DNA of 64,000 nt from Pseudomonadales bacterium (GTDB taxonomy: Bacteria; Pseudomonadota; Gammaproteobacteria; Pseudomonadales; IMCC2047). Of the stretch, positions 26,991-36,559 are shown in pieces. The DNA is taken from contig JACKNY010000003.1 in NCBI GenBank assembly GCA_024234615.1, forward strand, positions 1 through 64,000, in the 5' to 3' direction. The first letter of the stretch is position 1. The number at the start of each line of letters is the position of its first letter. The notes beneath the pieces were generated by a model that saw only the letters and a list, made by a program, of their open reading frames with translations, had not been told where the DNA came from and did no database searches. Position numbers and translations under genes: made by a program.

Positions 26991-28253
26991 CTAAGCTGGT
27001 ACACGCCGAATGGTCGCACCTAAGATTTGTAACTTTTCTTCAATACATTCGTAGCCACGATCAATATGATAGATACGGTCTACCTGCGTATCACCTTCGG
27101 CAACTAAACCGGCAATCACCAAGCTCGCGGATGCTCTCAAATCTGTCGCCATCACTGGTGCTGCTTTAAGCTTCAGGACACCCGTGACAATTGCGGTATT
27201 GCTCTCTAATAAAATACTGGCGCCCATGCGGATCATTTCATGTACATGCATAAACCGATTTTCAAAAACCGATTCCGTAATCGTGCCGGTACCCGAAGCA
27301 ACCGAATTCAAGGCAATGAATTGCGCCTGCATATCCGTCGGGAAGGCCGGATAGGGTGCTGTATGCACGTTAACCGCCTTCAGTTTTCGACCTGTCATAT
27401 CCAGCTCAATCCAATCATCACCAGTCTCAATGCTGGCACCTGCTTCCCGCAATTTCACTAAAATTGCTTCCACGATATCGGGCCGAGTATCCTTCACTCG
27501 AACACGGCCACGTGTTGCTGCCGCTGCGACGAGATAGGTGCCAGTCTCAATTCGATCAGGCAAAACGGAGTACTGGCAGCCATGCAGTTTTTTTACGCCA
27601 TTAATTACAATGGTATCGGTGCCCGCACCACGGATATCCGCTCCCATTTTGATCAGGCATTCAGCCAGATCCACTACCTCTGGCTCTCGCGCCGCATTTT
27701 CAAGAATGGTTTTCCCTTCCGCTAAAGTGGCCGCCATCATAATATTTTCTGTACCGGTTACCGTGACAGTGTCAAAAAATACGCGAGCGCCCTTCAGCCG
27801 ACCATCGACAGTTGCTTTTATATAACCATCTTCGACAACAATTTTTGCACCCATCGCTTCAAGACCACGAATATGCAAATCGACCGGACGGCTACCGATG
27901 GCACAACCACCGGGCAGGGATACTTCCGCCTGACCAAAATGAGTTAGCATGGGGCCCAGCACCAGGATGGAGGCGCGCATTGTTTTCACGAGTTCATAGG
28001 GTGCACTGTAATGCTTGATAGTGCCACCATTGACTTCAACATTCATTTTTTCGTCAAGCGTCGCTTCAACACCCATGACGCCCAAGAGTTCAATCATGGT
28101 GGTAATATCGTGCAAATGCGGTAGATTACCCAATAAAAGCGGTTCGTCAGTAAGTAGGCTTGCCGCCAAAATAGGTAACGCTGAGTTTTTGGCACCGGAA
28201 ATACGGATCTCCCCCTGCAAGGGCTTACCGCCTTTAATTATCAGTCTATCCAT
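26991..28253 (-). CDS. murA: UDP-N-acetylglucosamine 1-carboxyvinyltransferase
   Basis: A 420-residue enzyme for the first committed step of peptidoglycan synthesis, adding enolpyruvate from PEP to UDP-GlcNAc. Conserved N-terminal KNSALPILAA and the active-site loop LPGGCAIGSRPVDLH with the catalytic, fosfomycin-reactive Cys (near residue 117) are present. The protein folds as two inside-out alpha/beta barrels; length is normal. Confidence 0.97.
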   Translation of the reverse strand: MDRLIIKGGKPLQGEIRISGAKNSALPILAASLLTDEPLLLGNLPHLHDITTMIELLGVMGVEATLDEKMNVEVNGGTIKHYSAPYELVKTMRASILVLGPMLTHFGQAEVSLPGGCAIGSRPVDLHIRGLEAMGAKIVVEDGYIKATVDGRLKGARVFFDTVTVTGTENIMMAATLAEGKTILENAAREPEVVDLAECLIKMGADIRGAGTDTIVINGVKKLHGCQYSVLPDRIETGTYLVAAAATRGRVRVKDTRPDIVEAILVKLREAGASIETGDDWIELDMTGRKLKAVNVHTAPYPAFPTDMQAQFIALNSVASGTGTITESVFENRFMHVHEMIRMGASILLESNTAIVTGVLKLKAAPVMATDLRASASLVIAGLVAEGDTQVDRIYHIDRGYECIEEKLQILGATIRRVPA

Positions 28254-28313
28254 CTTTATTTCCAGCGCCGCAATTTAAATACCAATAAATACAAGAGTCT
28301 AATCATGGGCAAC

Positions 28314-28550
28314 TTATTGAGCAGCCCACTCGTCAGGCGTGAAGGTTTTGATCACCAAAGCATGAATTGAGCCGTCAGCAATCTTATCGTTCAATACGCC
28401 ATAGATGAGCTGCTGCTTTTTTACCGCATTCAGGCTTTCAAAGACCGCACCAATAGCAACCACCTGAAAATGACTACCATCTCCGCTCACCTCAAACTGA
28501 CAATCCGGCAACTGTATTTCCAGCTGCGCTTTTACTTCCTCTGGTTGCAT
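28314..28550 (-). CDS. ibaG: BolA-family protein IbaG
   Basis: A 78-residue BolA-like protein from the ATG at 28550 (MQPEEVKAQLEIQLP). It has the conserved GDGSHFQVVAIGAVFE and NDKIADGSIHALVIKTFTP segments. BolA/IbaG proteins bind monothiol glutaredoxins with an Fe-S cluster; ibaG is regularly placed between mlaB and murA, as here. An in-frame start 30 bases upstream seems less likely. Confidence 0.9.
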   Translation of the reverse strand: MQPEEVKAQLEIQLPDCQFEVSGDGSHFQVVAIGAVFESLNAVKKQQLIYGVLNDKIADGSIHALVIKTFTPDEWAAQ

Positions 28551-28651
28551 AAAAAGCCCTATTTTTATCTTTACAATCAAAGCCGCTAAAGTAACAAATC
28601 CAGGATAGTTTGGCGACTTTAACCTAGTTTAAAATTGTCGCCGCTTAGTTT

Positions 28652-28954
28652 TTAGCCAGCCGCGATGGGAAGGATTTGATCTATGCCGCTGACCCGGGCA
28701 ACACCATACAGATCATCTGGCAAATGAGAAAACACTAGTTTAATTTCATTTTCAGAAGCATAGCGCAACCAACTAAGTAATAACGAAACGGCTGCGCTGC
28801 CAGCGCGGGTTACTCCGGCAAGGCTGATCTCAACGTTCGACTCCGTTTTGTCCAATAAATTGACGCCCTGCTCTTTAATTGCCACCACGTCAGCAAACCC
28901 AAGATCACCGGAAACCTTGAGACAGTGCGGCGAAACCAACTCAATCGTTGTCAT
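28652..28954 (-). CDS. mlaB: STAS-domain protein MlaB
   Basis: A 100-residue STAS protein, the cytoplasmic regulatory subunit of the MlaFEDB lipid transporter. The conserved loop SLAGVTRAGSAAVSLLLSWL corresponds to the region that contacts MlaF. I choose the ATG at 28954, just after the mlaC stop, with AGGA about 12 bases upstream; an upstream in-frame start would overlap mlaC by 40 bases. Confidence 0.88.
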   Translation of the reverse strand: MTTIELVSPHCLKVSGDLGFADVVAIKEQGVNLLDKTESNVEISLAGVTRAGSAAVSLLLSWLRYASENEIKLVFSHLPDDLYGVARVSGIDQILPIAAG

Positions 28955-28970
28955 TAAAACGTCGTCCTGT

Positions 28971-29606
28971 TCATTCGTTAGAGTTAACCTTTGAGGTCCA
29001 ATCGGTAATGACAAGATCGATATCGTTTTTGTTCTCTTTCATCAAACGGGAAAATTGATTGCGGTAGGTTAAGCCAATATTGATCCCGTTTACGATAACG
29101 TTCTCCATCTTCCAAGCGTTGGTCTTGTCCAGATACATGGAGTAGCTAATAGGGAATATTGCTCCGCCTTGGTCGCGCACCTCAATATCTACCTTTTGCT
29201 TGTCACCTCTTTTTTCAGCGTTTTTTGGCGGATCCAGCACCACGACCTTTTGATTATCAAACTCCAGCAGTCCCTTCGCATATATCTTTAACAAGCTTTC
29301 TTTAAATACTTCAACAAATTTTTCCCTCTGGTCGACGGTAGCCGACTTGTAATATTTTGCCATCACTCGTCTGGCAATTCGCTCGAAATCAATCACTGGG
29401 TCGAGCAAATCCTGTATTTCATCAAAAAAAATCTGATTGTCCTGGATGTAAATTTCACGTTTTGCGACTATCCGTTGAAGCAGTTCATCTGTCGTCGTTT
29501 GCACTAACTCAAATGCTGCCTGATTTGGTGCGGGCGCCATAGCTGACACTGCCGCCGCCGACCACCAAATGAGTATTCCACCGAAGAAATGTACTAAAAC
29601 TCGCAT
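28971..29606 (-). CDS. mlaC: Periplasmic phospholipid-binding protein MlaC
   Basis: A 211-residue periplasmic shuttle that carries phospholipid between the outer-membrane MlaA complex and inner-membrane MlaFEDB. It starts at the ATG at 29606 with GGAG about 7 bases upstream, followed by a signal peptide (FFGGILIWWSAAAVSAMA). Typical segments are FERIARRVMAKYYKSAT and the C-terminal NGINIGLTYRNQFSRLM. Confidence 0.94.
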   Translation of the reverse strand: MRVLVHFFGGILIWWSAAAVSAMAPAPNQAAFELVQTTTDELLQRIVAKREIYIQDNQIFFDEIQDLLDPVIDFERIARRVMAKYYKSATVDQREKFVEVFKESLLKIYAKGLLEFDNQKVVVLDPPKNAEKRGDKQKVDIEVRDQGGAIFPISYSMYLDKTNAWKMENVIVNGINIGLTYRNQFSRLMKENKNDIDLVITDWTSKVNSNE

Positions 29607-29659
29607 ACTATCTCCTGCTTTTTTATTGCGCATCATCAGCCTTTAGTCCTGCCCGAGTG

Positions 29660-30118
29660 CTACTCGTTCACCTTATTAAATAAAAACTGTCCGATCAAAT
29701 CCTCCAGTACTAATGCTGACTGGGTATCTTCTATCATGGCTCCGTCTTCCAACAATTCCTCATCCGCACCCGAGATTAGACCAATGTACTTCTCACCCAA
29801 CAATCCTGCCGTCAGAATTGCTGCTGTGGTATCAGCCGTAAAATTATCGTAGTCGGCGTTAATCGCCATTTCAACCACACCGGAAAAAGTTTCTTTATTC
29901 AAGGTGATATTCACGACTCGTCCCACCGTCACCCCAGCGACAGTTACTTTCGAACGTTCCGTCAGTCCACCAATATTTTCGAAACTGGCATAAAGGGTAT
30001 AGCTGCCCTTTTCAGGCGCCCAACTCAAACCACTGACCTGCAACGCCAATACGGCCAACGATGCGAAGCCCATTAACATAAATAAACCCACACTTAATTC
30101 CAAGGTTTTCATCCGCAT
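29660..30118 (-). CDS. mlaD: MCE-domain protein MlaD
   Basis: A 152-residue protein with one N-terminal membrane helix (VGLFMLMGFASLAVLALQV) and one MCE domain (residues 38-120, LTERSKVTVAGVTVGRV). Six copies form the periplasmic ring through which MlaFEDB moves phospholipid. It lies 2 bases after mlaE in the operon. Confidence 0.95.
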   Translation of the reverse strand: MRMKTLELSVGLFMLMGFASLAVLALQVSGLSWAPEKGSYTLYASFENIGGLTERSKVTVAGVTVGRVVNITLNKETFSGVVEMAINADYDNFTADTTAAILTAGLLGEKYIGLISGADEELLEDGAMIEDTQSALVLEDLIGQFLFNKVNE

Positions 30119-30120
30119 GC

Positions 30121-30903
30121 CTAAAAGTCTCCAAACATCACAGCGGTTAATATAAAGTCTAAGCCGAGTACGGCTAAAGATGAATAGACCACGGTTTTAG
30201 TAGTCGCACGGCCAATACCTTCAGATGTCGGCACCGAATCGTAGCCTTGAAATACGGCAATCCAGGAAACCGCAAATGCAAACACGATACTTTTGATGAC
30301 GCCATTCATAACATCAGAATAAAAATCCGTAGAATTCTGCATGTTCGACCAAAACGAGCCATCGTAAACACCAAGCCAGTCCACGGCAACCAAGTATCCG
30401 CCCCAGACTCCCACCACATTAAAAATCATAACGAGTAAAGGCATCGCAATAAAACCAGCCAGCAATCTGGGTGCAATCACATAACGTAATGGATCAATAC
30501 CCAGCATTTCCAAACTAGTGATTTGTTCGGTTGCTTTCATCAGACCAATTTCAGCGGTCAGGGAAGATCCCGCCCGTCCCGCAAACAACAACGCTGTCAC
30601 TACCGGCCCCAGTTCACGCACTAAACTCAGCGCTAGCATTTGCCCCACCGCTTGCTCCGAACCATAGTCTACTAAGATCGTATAGCCCTGCAAACTCAGC
30701 ACCATACCAATAAACAAGCCCGATACCACAATAATCGGCAACGACAACACCCCAACTGCATAGAGTTGTTTAATAAATAGCGGCAGTGCTCGCCTCAAAT
30801 TCGGTACGCCAAACAGTGACAGTGCTACAAAGACGCCAGAACGCCCCAGTATTTGCAGTACATTCAAACCGCTACGGCCGATCATACGCAAACGAGCGAT
30901 CAA
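30121..30903 (-). CDS. mlaE: Lipid transporter permease MlaE
   Basis: A 260-residue permease with five to six membrane helices and the conserved MlaE signatures ELGPVVTALLFAGRAGSS and MKATEQITSLEMLGIDPLRY. It forms the membrane channel of MlaFEDB for phospholipid transport between the membranes. Its first codon overlaps the last of mlaF (ATGA overlap at 30900-30903). Confidence 0.96.
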   Translation of the reverse strand: MIARLRMIGRSGLNVLQILGRSGVFVALSLFGVPNLRRALPLFIKQLYAVGVLSLPIIVVSGLFIGMVLSLQGYTILVDYGSEQAVGQMLALSLVRELGPVVTALLFAGRAGSSLTAEIGLMKATEQITSLEMLGIDPLRYVIAPRLLAGFIAMPLLVMIFNVVGVWGGYLVAVDWLGVYDGSFWSNMQNSTDFYSDVMNGVIKSIVFAFAVSWIAVFQGYDSVPTSEGIGRATTKTVVYSSLAVLGLDFILTAVMFGDF

Positions 30904-31721
30904 GACTCACCTCCTAACATGTCATCTTCATAATCCTGCGCCGGATAATGAAAAGGCACAGGACCATCGGGCAGCCCTTGCATAAACTGTCGTACCAGCG
31001 GCGACTCAGACTTCACCAAATCCTTGGGCGCACCTTCACCAATAACGTCTCCTTCAGAAATTATATACAGTTTATCTGCAATGCTTGCCGTTTCATGAAT
31101 ATCGTGTGATACCACCAGACTAGTTAAGCTCAATGCCTGATTGAGCAATTTAATCAGCTGCATTAACACCCCCATCGCAATGGGGTCTTGACCGGCAAAC
31201 GGTTCATCATACATGATCATATCAGGGTCCAGCGCAATCGTTCGCGCCAACGCCGCGCGCCTTGTCATACCTCCTGAGAGTTCGCTTGGCATCATATTTC
31301 GCGCACCCCGCAAACCAACCGCCTGTAGCTTCATTAATACGATGTCACGAATCATGCTTTCCGGAAGATTGGTGTGTTCACGTAGTGGAAATGCAACGTT
31401 TTCATATACCGAACGATCAGTAAAAAGAGCTCCGCTTTGAAACAACATCCCCATCGTTCGTCGCATTTCATAGAGCTCGTTGCGGGTCAACTCGGGCACA
31501 TTCTGACCATTCACCAAGATACGGCCCGCATCCGGCTTGATTTGGCCGCTGATGAGCCGTAGCAACGTGGTTTTGCCGGTGCCGCTGGGCCCCATAATGG
31601 CAGTTATCTTACCACGCGGGAAGTCAAAATTCGCATTATCAAAGATCACGCGATCACCGCGCGCAAAGCACAGCCCTCTCACCTCAACAATGTTATCACC
31701 CTGTTTCGCCATATCGCCCAT
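30900..31721 (-). CDS. mlaF: Lipid transporter ATPase MlaF
   Basis: A 273-residue ABC ATPase with Walker A GPSGTGKTTLL near residue 44, signature LSGGMTRRAALART near 147, Walker B DMIMYDEPFAGQDP and the switch His in VVSHDIHE. It powers the MlaFEDB complex. It is the first gene of the leftward mla-his operon; the 274-base gap to the divergent antiporter gene must contain both promoters, though I see no convincing boxes. Confidence 0.96.
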   Translation of the reverse strand: MGDMAKQGDNIVEVRGLCFARGDRVIFDNANFDFPRGKITAIMGPSGTGKTTLLRLISGQIKPDAGRILVNGQNVPELTRNELYEMRRTMGMLFQSGALFTDRSVYENVAFPLREHTNLPESMIRDIVLMKLQAVGLRGARNMMPSELSGGMTRRAALARTIALDPDMIMYDEPFAGQDPIAMGVLMQLIKLLNQALSLTSLVVSHDIHETASIADKLYIISEGDVIGEGAPKDLVKSESPLVRQFMQGLPDGPVPFHYPAQDYEDDMLGGES

Positions 31722-31995
31722 TCTGTTCCACTTTCGAAGCCTAGCACCCTGACAAAAGAACGCCCTAAGTTAGCCTAGTCAAAGCACTGCCAACTCAAAG
31801 GCGCGACTATACCACCTGCGCTCTACCCTGTTAACTAGGGCTTTCATTATTATTATGCTCTGAAGATATGCGAGAGCTCAGTTAGCTACCTATTCTCATA
31901 CAAGGCCATAAAGATAGCGAGATGCCAAAGGCTTGCATTCATACTGAATGTTCATTCTAATAGCGCACTCCTTTACTTATCTGGATTAAATCGCC

Positions 31996-32970
31996 TTGTT
32001 GCTAGCTAGCGCCACCATCATCATTGGCATTGCATTACTGGTCTGGAGCGCCGATAAATTCGTCGCGGGTGCCGCCTCTTTAGCGAGAAATCTGGGCATG
32101 TCGCCATTACTGATCGGCCTAACTGTCGTTTCGATTGGCACTTCGGCTCCTGAAATTTTGGTCTCAGTCACCGCCGCCCTGGTGGGTGCAAGCGGGATTG
32201 CGATAGGCAATGCCCTTGGTTCGAATATCGCCAACATAGGTTTGGTGTTAGGCATTACCGCTCTGATTGTTCCGCTCCCCGTACACTCAAAACTATTTCG
32301 CAAAGAATTACCCATTCTTGTGGTTGTCACTCTCATTGCTGGCCTTCTCTTAATCGATCTGAGTTTAAGCCGGATTGATGGCCTCATATTACTCGCTATG
32401 ATGGTGGTCACACTCTATCTCCTAGCGCACTATCAACCCAGCGACGAAGATTCAGAGCTGATCGTGGAAGAGGAGGAGGAATTGCCCCAGCTCACCACAA
32501 AGACAGCTATATTTTGGCTAATAACTGGGCTATTGCTCCTTGTGTTAAGCTCTCGCGCACTGGTCTGGGCAGCTACCTTTATTGCACAACAACTGGGTAT
32601 TAGCGACCTGATAATTGGGCTGACTATTGTTGCCATCGGCACTAGCTTGCCGGAATTAGCTGCCTCCGTCACCAGCGCTCTAAAAGGCCATCACGAAATT
32701 GCCATTGGCAACATCATCGGCTCAAATATTTTTAATTTGTTGATCGTTATGTCGCTTCCCGCTGTCATCAAGCCTTACCAGTTCGACTTAGCATTAGTTT
32801 GGCGTGATTATGGATTGATCTGTTTGCTGACCGCAATGCTGGTATTTTTTTCCTACTCCAGCATTCGATTTAAAAAAATACAACTCGGTCGCGCCAGCGG
32901 GATATTATTTTGTAGTTTATATCTAGGTTACCTAGCCTTGCTTTATCTACAGTCGAGCGGACAGATTTAA
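31996..32970 (+). CDS. YrbG-type Ca2+/Na+ antiporter
   Basis: A 324-residue protein of the CaCA superfamily with ten hydrophobic helices in two inverted halves. Each half holds the ion-binding repeat: VVSIGTSAPEILVSVTAAL near residue 50 and IVAIGTSLPELAASVTSAL near 215, with an acidic cytoplasmic loop (EEEEE) between. It begins with TTG at 31996, the only start matching the family N-terminus. The gene is divergent from mlaF and heads the kds-lpt cluster, as yrbG does in Escherichia coli. Confidence 0.93.
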   Translation: MLLASATIIIGIALLVWSADKFVAGAASLARNLGMSPLLIGLTVVSIGTSAPEILVSVTAALVGASGIAIGNALGSNIANIGLVLGITALIVPLPVHSKLFRKELPILVVVTLIAGLLLIDLSLSRIDGLILLAMMVVTLYLLAHYQPSDEDSELIVEEEEELPQLTTKTAIFWLITGLLLLVLSSRALVWAATFIAQQLGISDLIIGLTIVAIGTSLPELAASVTSALKGHHEIAIGNIIGSNIFNLLIVMSLPAVIKPYQFDLALVWRDYGLICLLTAMLVFFSYSSIRFKKIQLGRASGILFCSLYLGYLALLYLQSSGQI

Positions 32971-33054
32971 ACAGCATGAATGGTGATATATCACTGCATC
33001 CATTGCTAAACGGAGTATAATGTCGAGCATTTGAAAGGACGGTTTAACGAGGGC

Positions 33055-34029
33055 ATGACTGAAGCACAGCAGTATATCGACGCAGCAAGGCGCACTGTAG
33101 AAGTGGAAGCCCGAGCTGTCCATTCGCTGATTGAAAAAATCAATGGAGACTTCGTCACCGCCTGCCAACTAATACTCGCCTGTGAGGGGCGCGTGGTTGT
33201 CACCGGCATGGGGAAATCCGGGCACATTTGTAACAAAATTGCAGCAACCCTTGCCAGCACTGGCACCCCCGCCTTCTTTGTTCACCCCGGTGAAGCCAGC
33301 CACGGTGATATGGGCATGATCACCAAAAAAGATGTGGTGTTAGCTATTTCAAATTCCGGTAACACAGCCGAATTAGTCACCATCTTGCCATTAATAAAAC
33401 GTATGGGCGCACCGCTGATTAGCATGACAGGGGCGCCTGGCTCAATTTTAGCCCAAGCGGCCGAGGCGCACTTGGATGTCAGAGTTGAACAGGAAGCTTG
33501 CCCTCTAGGGTTAGCCCCGACCTCCAGCACAACAGCCGCGTTAGTGATGGGTGATGCACTAGCGATTGCATTATTAGAAGCACGCGGTTTCAGCGCAGAG
33601 GATTTTGCTTTTTCTCATCCCGGCGGCGCACTGGGCAGACGCTTACTGCTCAAAGTTGAAGATATCATGCACACAGGAGACGCTATTCCGGTGGTAACAC
33701 AGCACACACCACTGAGCCATGCTCTGCTAGAAGTTACCGCCAAAAAACTGGGAATTACGACTATCGTGGATGACAACGGCACCCTACTGGGGATTTTTAC
33801 CGACGGCGATTTGCGTCGCACTCTCGACCAGGGACTCGACATCCACACCACCCCCATTGACCAAGTCATGACCGCACCTTGCAAAACCATTACTGAAGAT
33901 CGACTCGCTGCAGAGGCGCTGAACCTGATGCAAGATAATAAAATTTTGTCCCTAGTCGTCGTTGACCAAAACTATCGTCCTGTGGGAGCGTTGAATATGC
34001 ACGACTTACTGCTAGCGGGCGTCATCTGA
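33055..34029 (+). CDS. kdsD: D-arabinose 5-phosphate isomerase
   Basis: A 324-residue enzyme that converts ribulose 5-phosphate to arabinose 5-phosphate for Kdo synthesis. Residues 40-170 are a SIS domain (VVVTGMGKSGHICNKIAATL, FFVHPGEASHGDMGMI) and 200-324 are two CBS domains. The ATG at 33055 matches the family; a TTG at 33031 is less likely. It ends 1 base before kdsC. Confidence 0.95.
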   Translation: MTEAQQYIDAARRTVEVEARAVHSLIEKINGDFVTACQLILACEGRVVVTGMGKSGHICNKIAATLASTGTPAFFVHPGEASHGDMGMITKKDVVLAISNSGNTAELVTILPLIKRMGAPLISMTGAPGSILAQAAEAHLDVRVEQEACPLGLAPTSSTTAALVMGDALAIALLEARGFSAEDFAFSHPGGALGRRLLLKVEDIMHTGDAIPVVTQHTPLSHALLEVTAKKLGITTIVDDNGTLLGIFTDGDLRRTLDQGLDIHTTPIDQVMTAPCKTITEDRLAAEALNLMQDNKILSLVVVDQNYRPVGALNMHDLLLAGVI

Positions 34030-34030
34030 C

Positions 34031-34567
34031 ATGGAGAAGGATCAGCGGCGAGTCCTCCAAAAAGCCAAGGCCATTAAACTATTGGTGTTGGATATTGATG
34101 GCGTCATGACCGATGGACGCTTATATTTTTCCGCACAAGGCGAAGCCTTAAAGGTGTTTAATATTCTGGATGGTCTCGGTATTAAATTGCTGCGGAATTC
34201 CGGCGTTGAAGTCGCTATCATTTCTGGACGTCGCTCTGAGGCATTAGCCAAACGCGCTTCGGACCTCGGCATTAATCACCTCTATCAGGGTCGTGAAGAT
34301 AAGATACAGGCCCTAACAGAATTAATAACGCCCTTAGAACTTTCCTTCGCAGAAGTTGCCCATTTAGGGGACGATCTGCCGGATTTGCCTGTCATACGCA
34401 AAGTCGGATTAGGTATGGCGGTTGCAAATGCCTACGAATTGGTCAAACATCACGCTGATTGGTGCTCAACCGCAAAGGGCGGTGAAGGCGCTGTGCGGGA
34501 AGCATGTGATTTTATTATGTCAGCACAGGGAACGCTCGATGACGCGTTACAACCTTACTTAAATTAG
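34031..34567 (+). CDS. kdsC: Kdo 8-phosphate phosphatase
   Basis: A 178-residue HAD-superfamily phosphatase that releases Kdo from Kdo 8-phosphate. The nucleophile motif is LLVLDIDGVMTDG near residue 17, with motif II IISGRRS and motif III GDDLPDLPVI. It lacks a large cap domain and works as a tetramer. kdsD, kdsC and lptCAB form one rightward operon for LPS core building and export. Confidence 0.96.
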   Translation: MEKDQRRVLQKAKAIKLLVLDIDGVMTDGRLYFSAQGEALKVFNILDGLGIKLLRNSGVEVAIISGRRSEALAKRASDLGINHLYQGREDKIQALTELITPLELSFAEVAHLGDDLPDLPVIRKVGLGMAVANAYELVKHHADWCSTAKGGEGAVREACDFIMSAQGTLDDALQPYLN

Positions 34568-34583
34568 CGAGCAAGAGACTGTT

Positions 34584-35153
34584 TTGTCACGCCTAACCTT
34601 TATCACACTCTTGAGCATCATCAGTATCTTGGTGGCAATTGCTTTTGAGTACCAAGAAAAGCCTGACGAAGAAGTCGCAACCGCTGATCGCAAACAAAAT
34701 GCAGAACCGGATTTTTATCTGCTCAATGCAAAAAGCGTACAGTTCGATGAGTCAGGCAAAATACGTTATCGATTTAACGCCCAGCGACTCAACCACTTTC
34801 CCGAAGGGGATTACACCTTGATTGAAACTCCAGACGTTACCCTCTTCCATAATGACGGTACGCCCTGGTATATTAGCGCCCGACAAGGTCGGATTACCTC
34901 AGGTAGTGAATCCATTAAATTATGGGATCAAGTTGTCATTCTCAGAGGCTCCCAAGAGGAACCTTTGAAAATGGAAACACGCACATTGACCATTGTCCCC
35001 AAAAAGGATATTGCTAAGACAGAACAGGATGTTGTCATCACCAATCGCGCTGGTCGCATCGATGCCACAGGAATGATAGCCTATATCGATGAGAACCGGA
35101 TGGAACTATTGTCCAATGTACGAGTTCGGCATGAGCCTATTAAAATCCGTTAA
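34584..35153 (+). CDS. lptC: LPS export protein LptC
   Basis: A 189-residue bitopic protein: one N-terminal helix (FITLLSIISILVAIAFEY) and a periplasmic beta-jellyroll that receives LPS from LptB2FG and passes it to LptA. Family segments include RYRFNAQRLNHFPEGD and MIAYIDENRMELLSNVRVRH. It starts with TTG at 34584 and overlaps the start of lptA by 23 bases. Confidence 0.92.
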   Translation: MSRLTFITLLSIISILVAIAFEYQEKPDEEVATADRKQNAEPDFYLLNAKSVQFDESGKIRYRFNAQRLNHFPEGDYTLIETPDVTLFHNDGTPWYISARQGRITSGSESIKLWDQVVILRGSQEEPLKMETRTLTIVPKKDIAKTEQDVVITNRAGRIDATGMIAYIDENRMELLSNVRVRHEPIKIR

Positions 35154-35685
35154 TACCCTGCTTTTATTGTTATTGGCGACGCTGATTTCTACCCCAAGTT
35201 ACGCGCTACCCGGCGATAAAGAGCAACCTATTCATATTAAGTCAGATACCGCTGAAATTGATGATGCCAAGGGAATATCAATTTACCGAGGTAACGTCAA
35301 TATCGATCAGGGCAGCATCAATCTTACTGCCGAAGTGGTCACTATTTATAATAACAAAGAGGGTATTTCCAAAGTTATCGCAGTTGGCAACCCTGCGCAT
35401 TACCGTCAACAAAATGAAGTCGATGAACCCCTCACTCACGCCTTTGGCGACACCATAAATTACCTACTCGCCGATGAACGCATCGAACTACGAAAAAATG
35501 CCAAGCTTGAGCAGCAACAAGACTATTTTACAGGCGACCGAATTGATTACGACATGAAAAATCGCATCGTCAATGCCTATAGCGACAACACCGACAATTC
35601 AGACGCTAGTTCGCGTGTGAATATGGTGCTTCAACCCAAGAAAAATAAAACGCACACGGATGCTGGGGATAACCCAGAGCAATGA
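35131..35685 (+). CDS. lptA: Periplasmic LPS bridge protein LptA
   Basis: A 184-residue periplasmic protein with a signal peptide (SVNTLLLLLLATLISTPSYA) from the ATG at 35131. The OstA-type jellyroll (IHIKSDTAEIDDAKGISIYR onward) builds the bridge between the two membranes. The C-terminal tail is disordered. It overlaps lptC at its start and lptB at its end (ATGA at 35682-35685). Confidence 0.93.
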   Translation: MSLLKSVNTLLLLLLATLISTPSYALPGDKEQPIHIKSDTAEIDDAKGISIYRGNVNIDQGSINLTAEVVTIYNNKEGISKVIAVGNPAHYRQQNEVDEPLTHAFGDTINYLLADERIELRKNAKLEQQQDYFTGDRIDYDMKNRIVNAYSDNTDNSDASSRVNMVLQPKKNKTHTDAGDNPEQ

Positions 35686-36407
35686 GCAAACTATCGGCTG
35701 AAAAGCTTGCAAAAAGCTTTAAAGAGCGCCGCGTGGTAGAGGATGTTTCCCTCTCCATTAACAAAGGTGAAATCGTCGGATTACTCGGCCCCAATGGGGC
35801 TGGTAAAACGACCTGTTTTTATATGATAGTCGGTCTGATCAAAGGCGACCACGGCAAAATATTCATCGATAATGAAGAAATCACACAGCTGCCCATGCAC
35901 GGCAGAGCACGTAAAGGCATTGGCTATCTCCCGCAGGAATCCTCTATTTTTAGAAAACTTAGCGTAAAAGATAATATCTTAGCGATTTTAGAGACTCGCA
36001 AAGATATTACCCGCAAGCAGCGCAGGGAGAAACTCGATGAATTGTTACAGGAATTCCATCTTGGTCATATCGTCAATAGCCAAGGTATCAGCCTCTCCGG
36101 CGGCGAAAGACGACGAGTTGAAATAGCACGTGCTTTGGCGATGGAACCCTCCTACATCTTGCTCGATGAGCCCTTTGCTGGCGTCGATCCGATCTCGGTC
36201 AATGATATTAAAAAAATTATTCTCCATTTAAAGCAACGAGGAATCGGTGTCCTCATCACCGACCATAACGTCAGAGAAACCTTGGATATTTGCGAAAAAG
36301 CCTACATAGTTAACGAGGGGCATATCATCGCAGAGGGTGACTCCGCATCAATTCTAGCTAATCAACGCGTTAGAGATGTCTATTTGGGTGAGCAGTTTAG
36401 ATTATAG
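35682..36407 (+). CDS. lptB: LPS export ATPase LptB
   Basis: A 241-residue ABC ATPase with Walker A GPNGAGKTTCFYM near residue 37, signature LSGGERRRVEIARAL near 138, Walker B YILLDEPFAGVDP and the switch His in ITDHNVRET. A dimer drives LptFG to lift LPS. lptB ends the operon before rpoN, from which it is separated by 150 bases. Confidence 0.97.
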   Translation: MSKLSAEKLAKSFKERRVVEDVSLSINKGEIVGLLGPNGAGKTTCFYMIVGLIKGDHGKIFIDNEEITQLPMHGRARKGIGYLPQESSIFRKLSVKDNILAILETRKDITRKQRREKLDELLQEFHLGHIVNSQGISLSGGERRRVEIARALAMEPSYILLDEPFAGVDPISVNDIKKIILHLKQRGIGVLITDHNVRETLDICEKAYIVNEGHIIAEGDSASILANQRVRDVYLGEQFRL

Positions 36408-36559
36408 CTCGAAACACGATCGTACATTTGTTCTTCATGCGCCAGCATTAAAAACACGCGATTTTTATGCCAATTTTGTTACCTTTCCGAAAATTGCGCT
36501 AATATTAACTTGTACTCAACCCTAGAGCAGCTCATAGAGCCAATAGTAATAAGAATTTT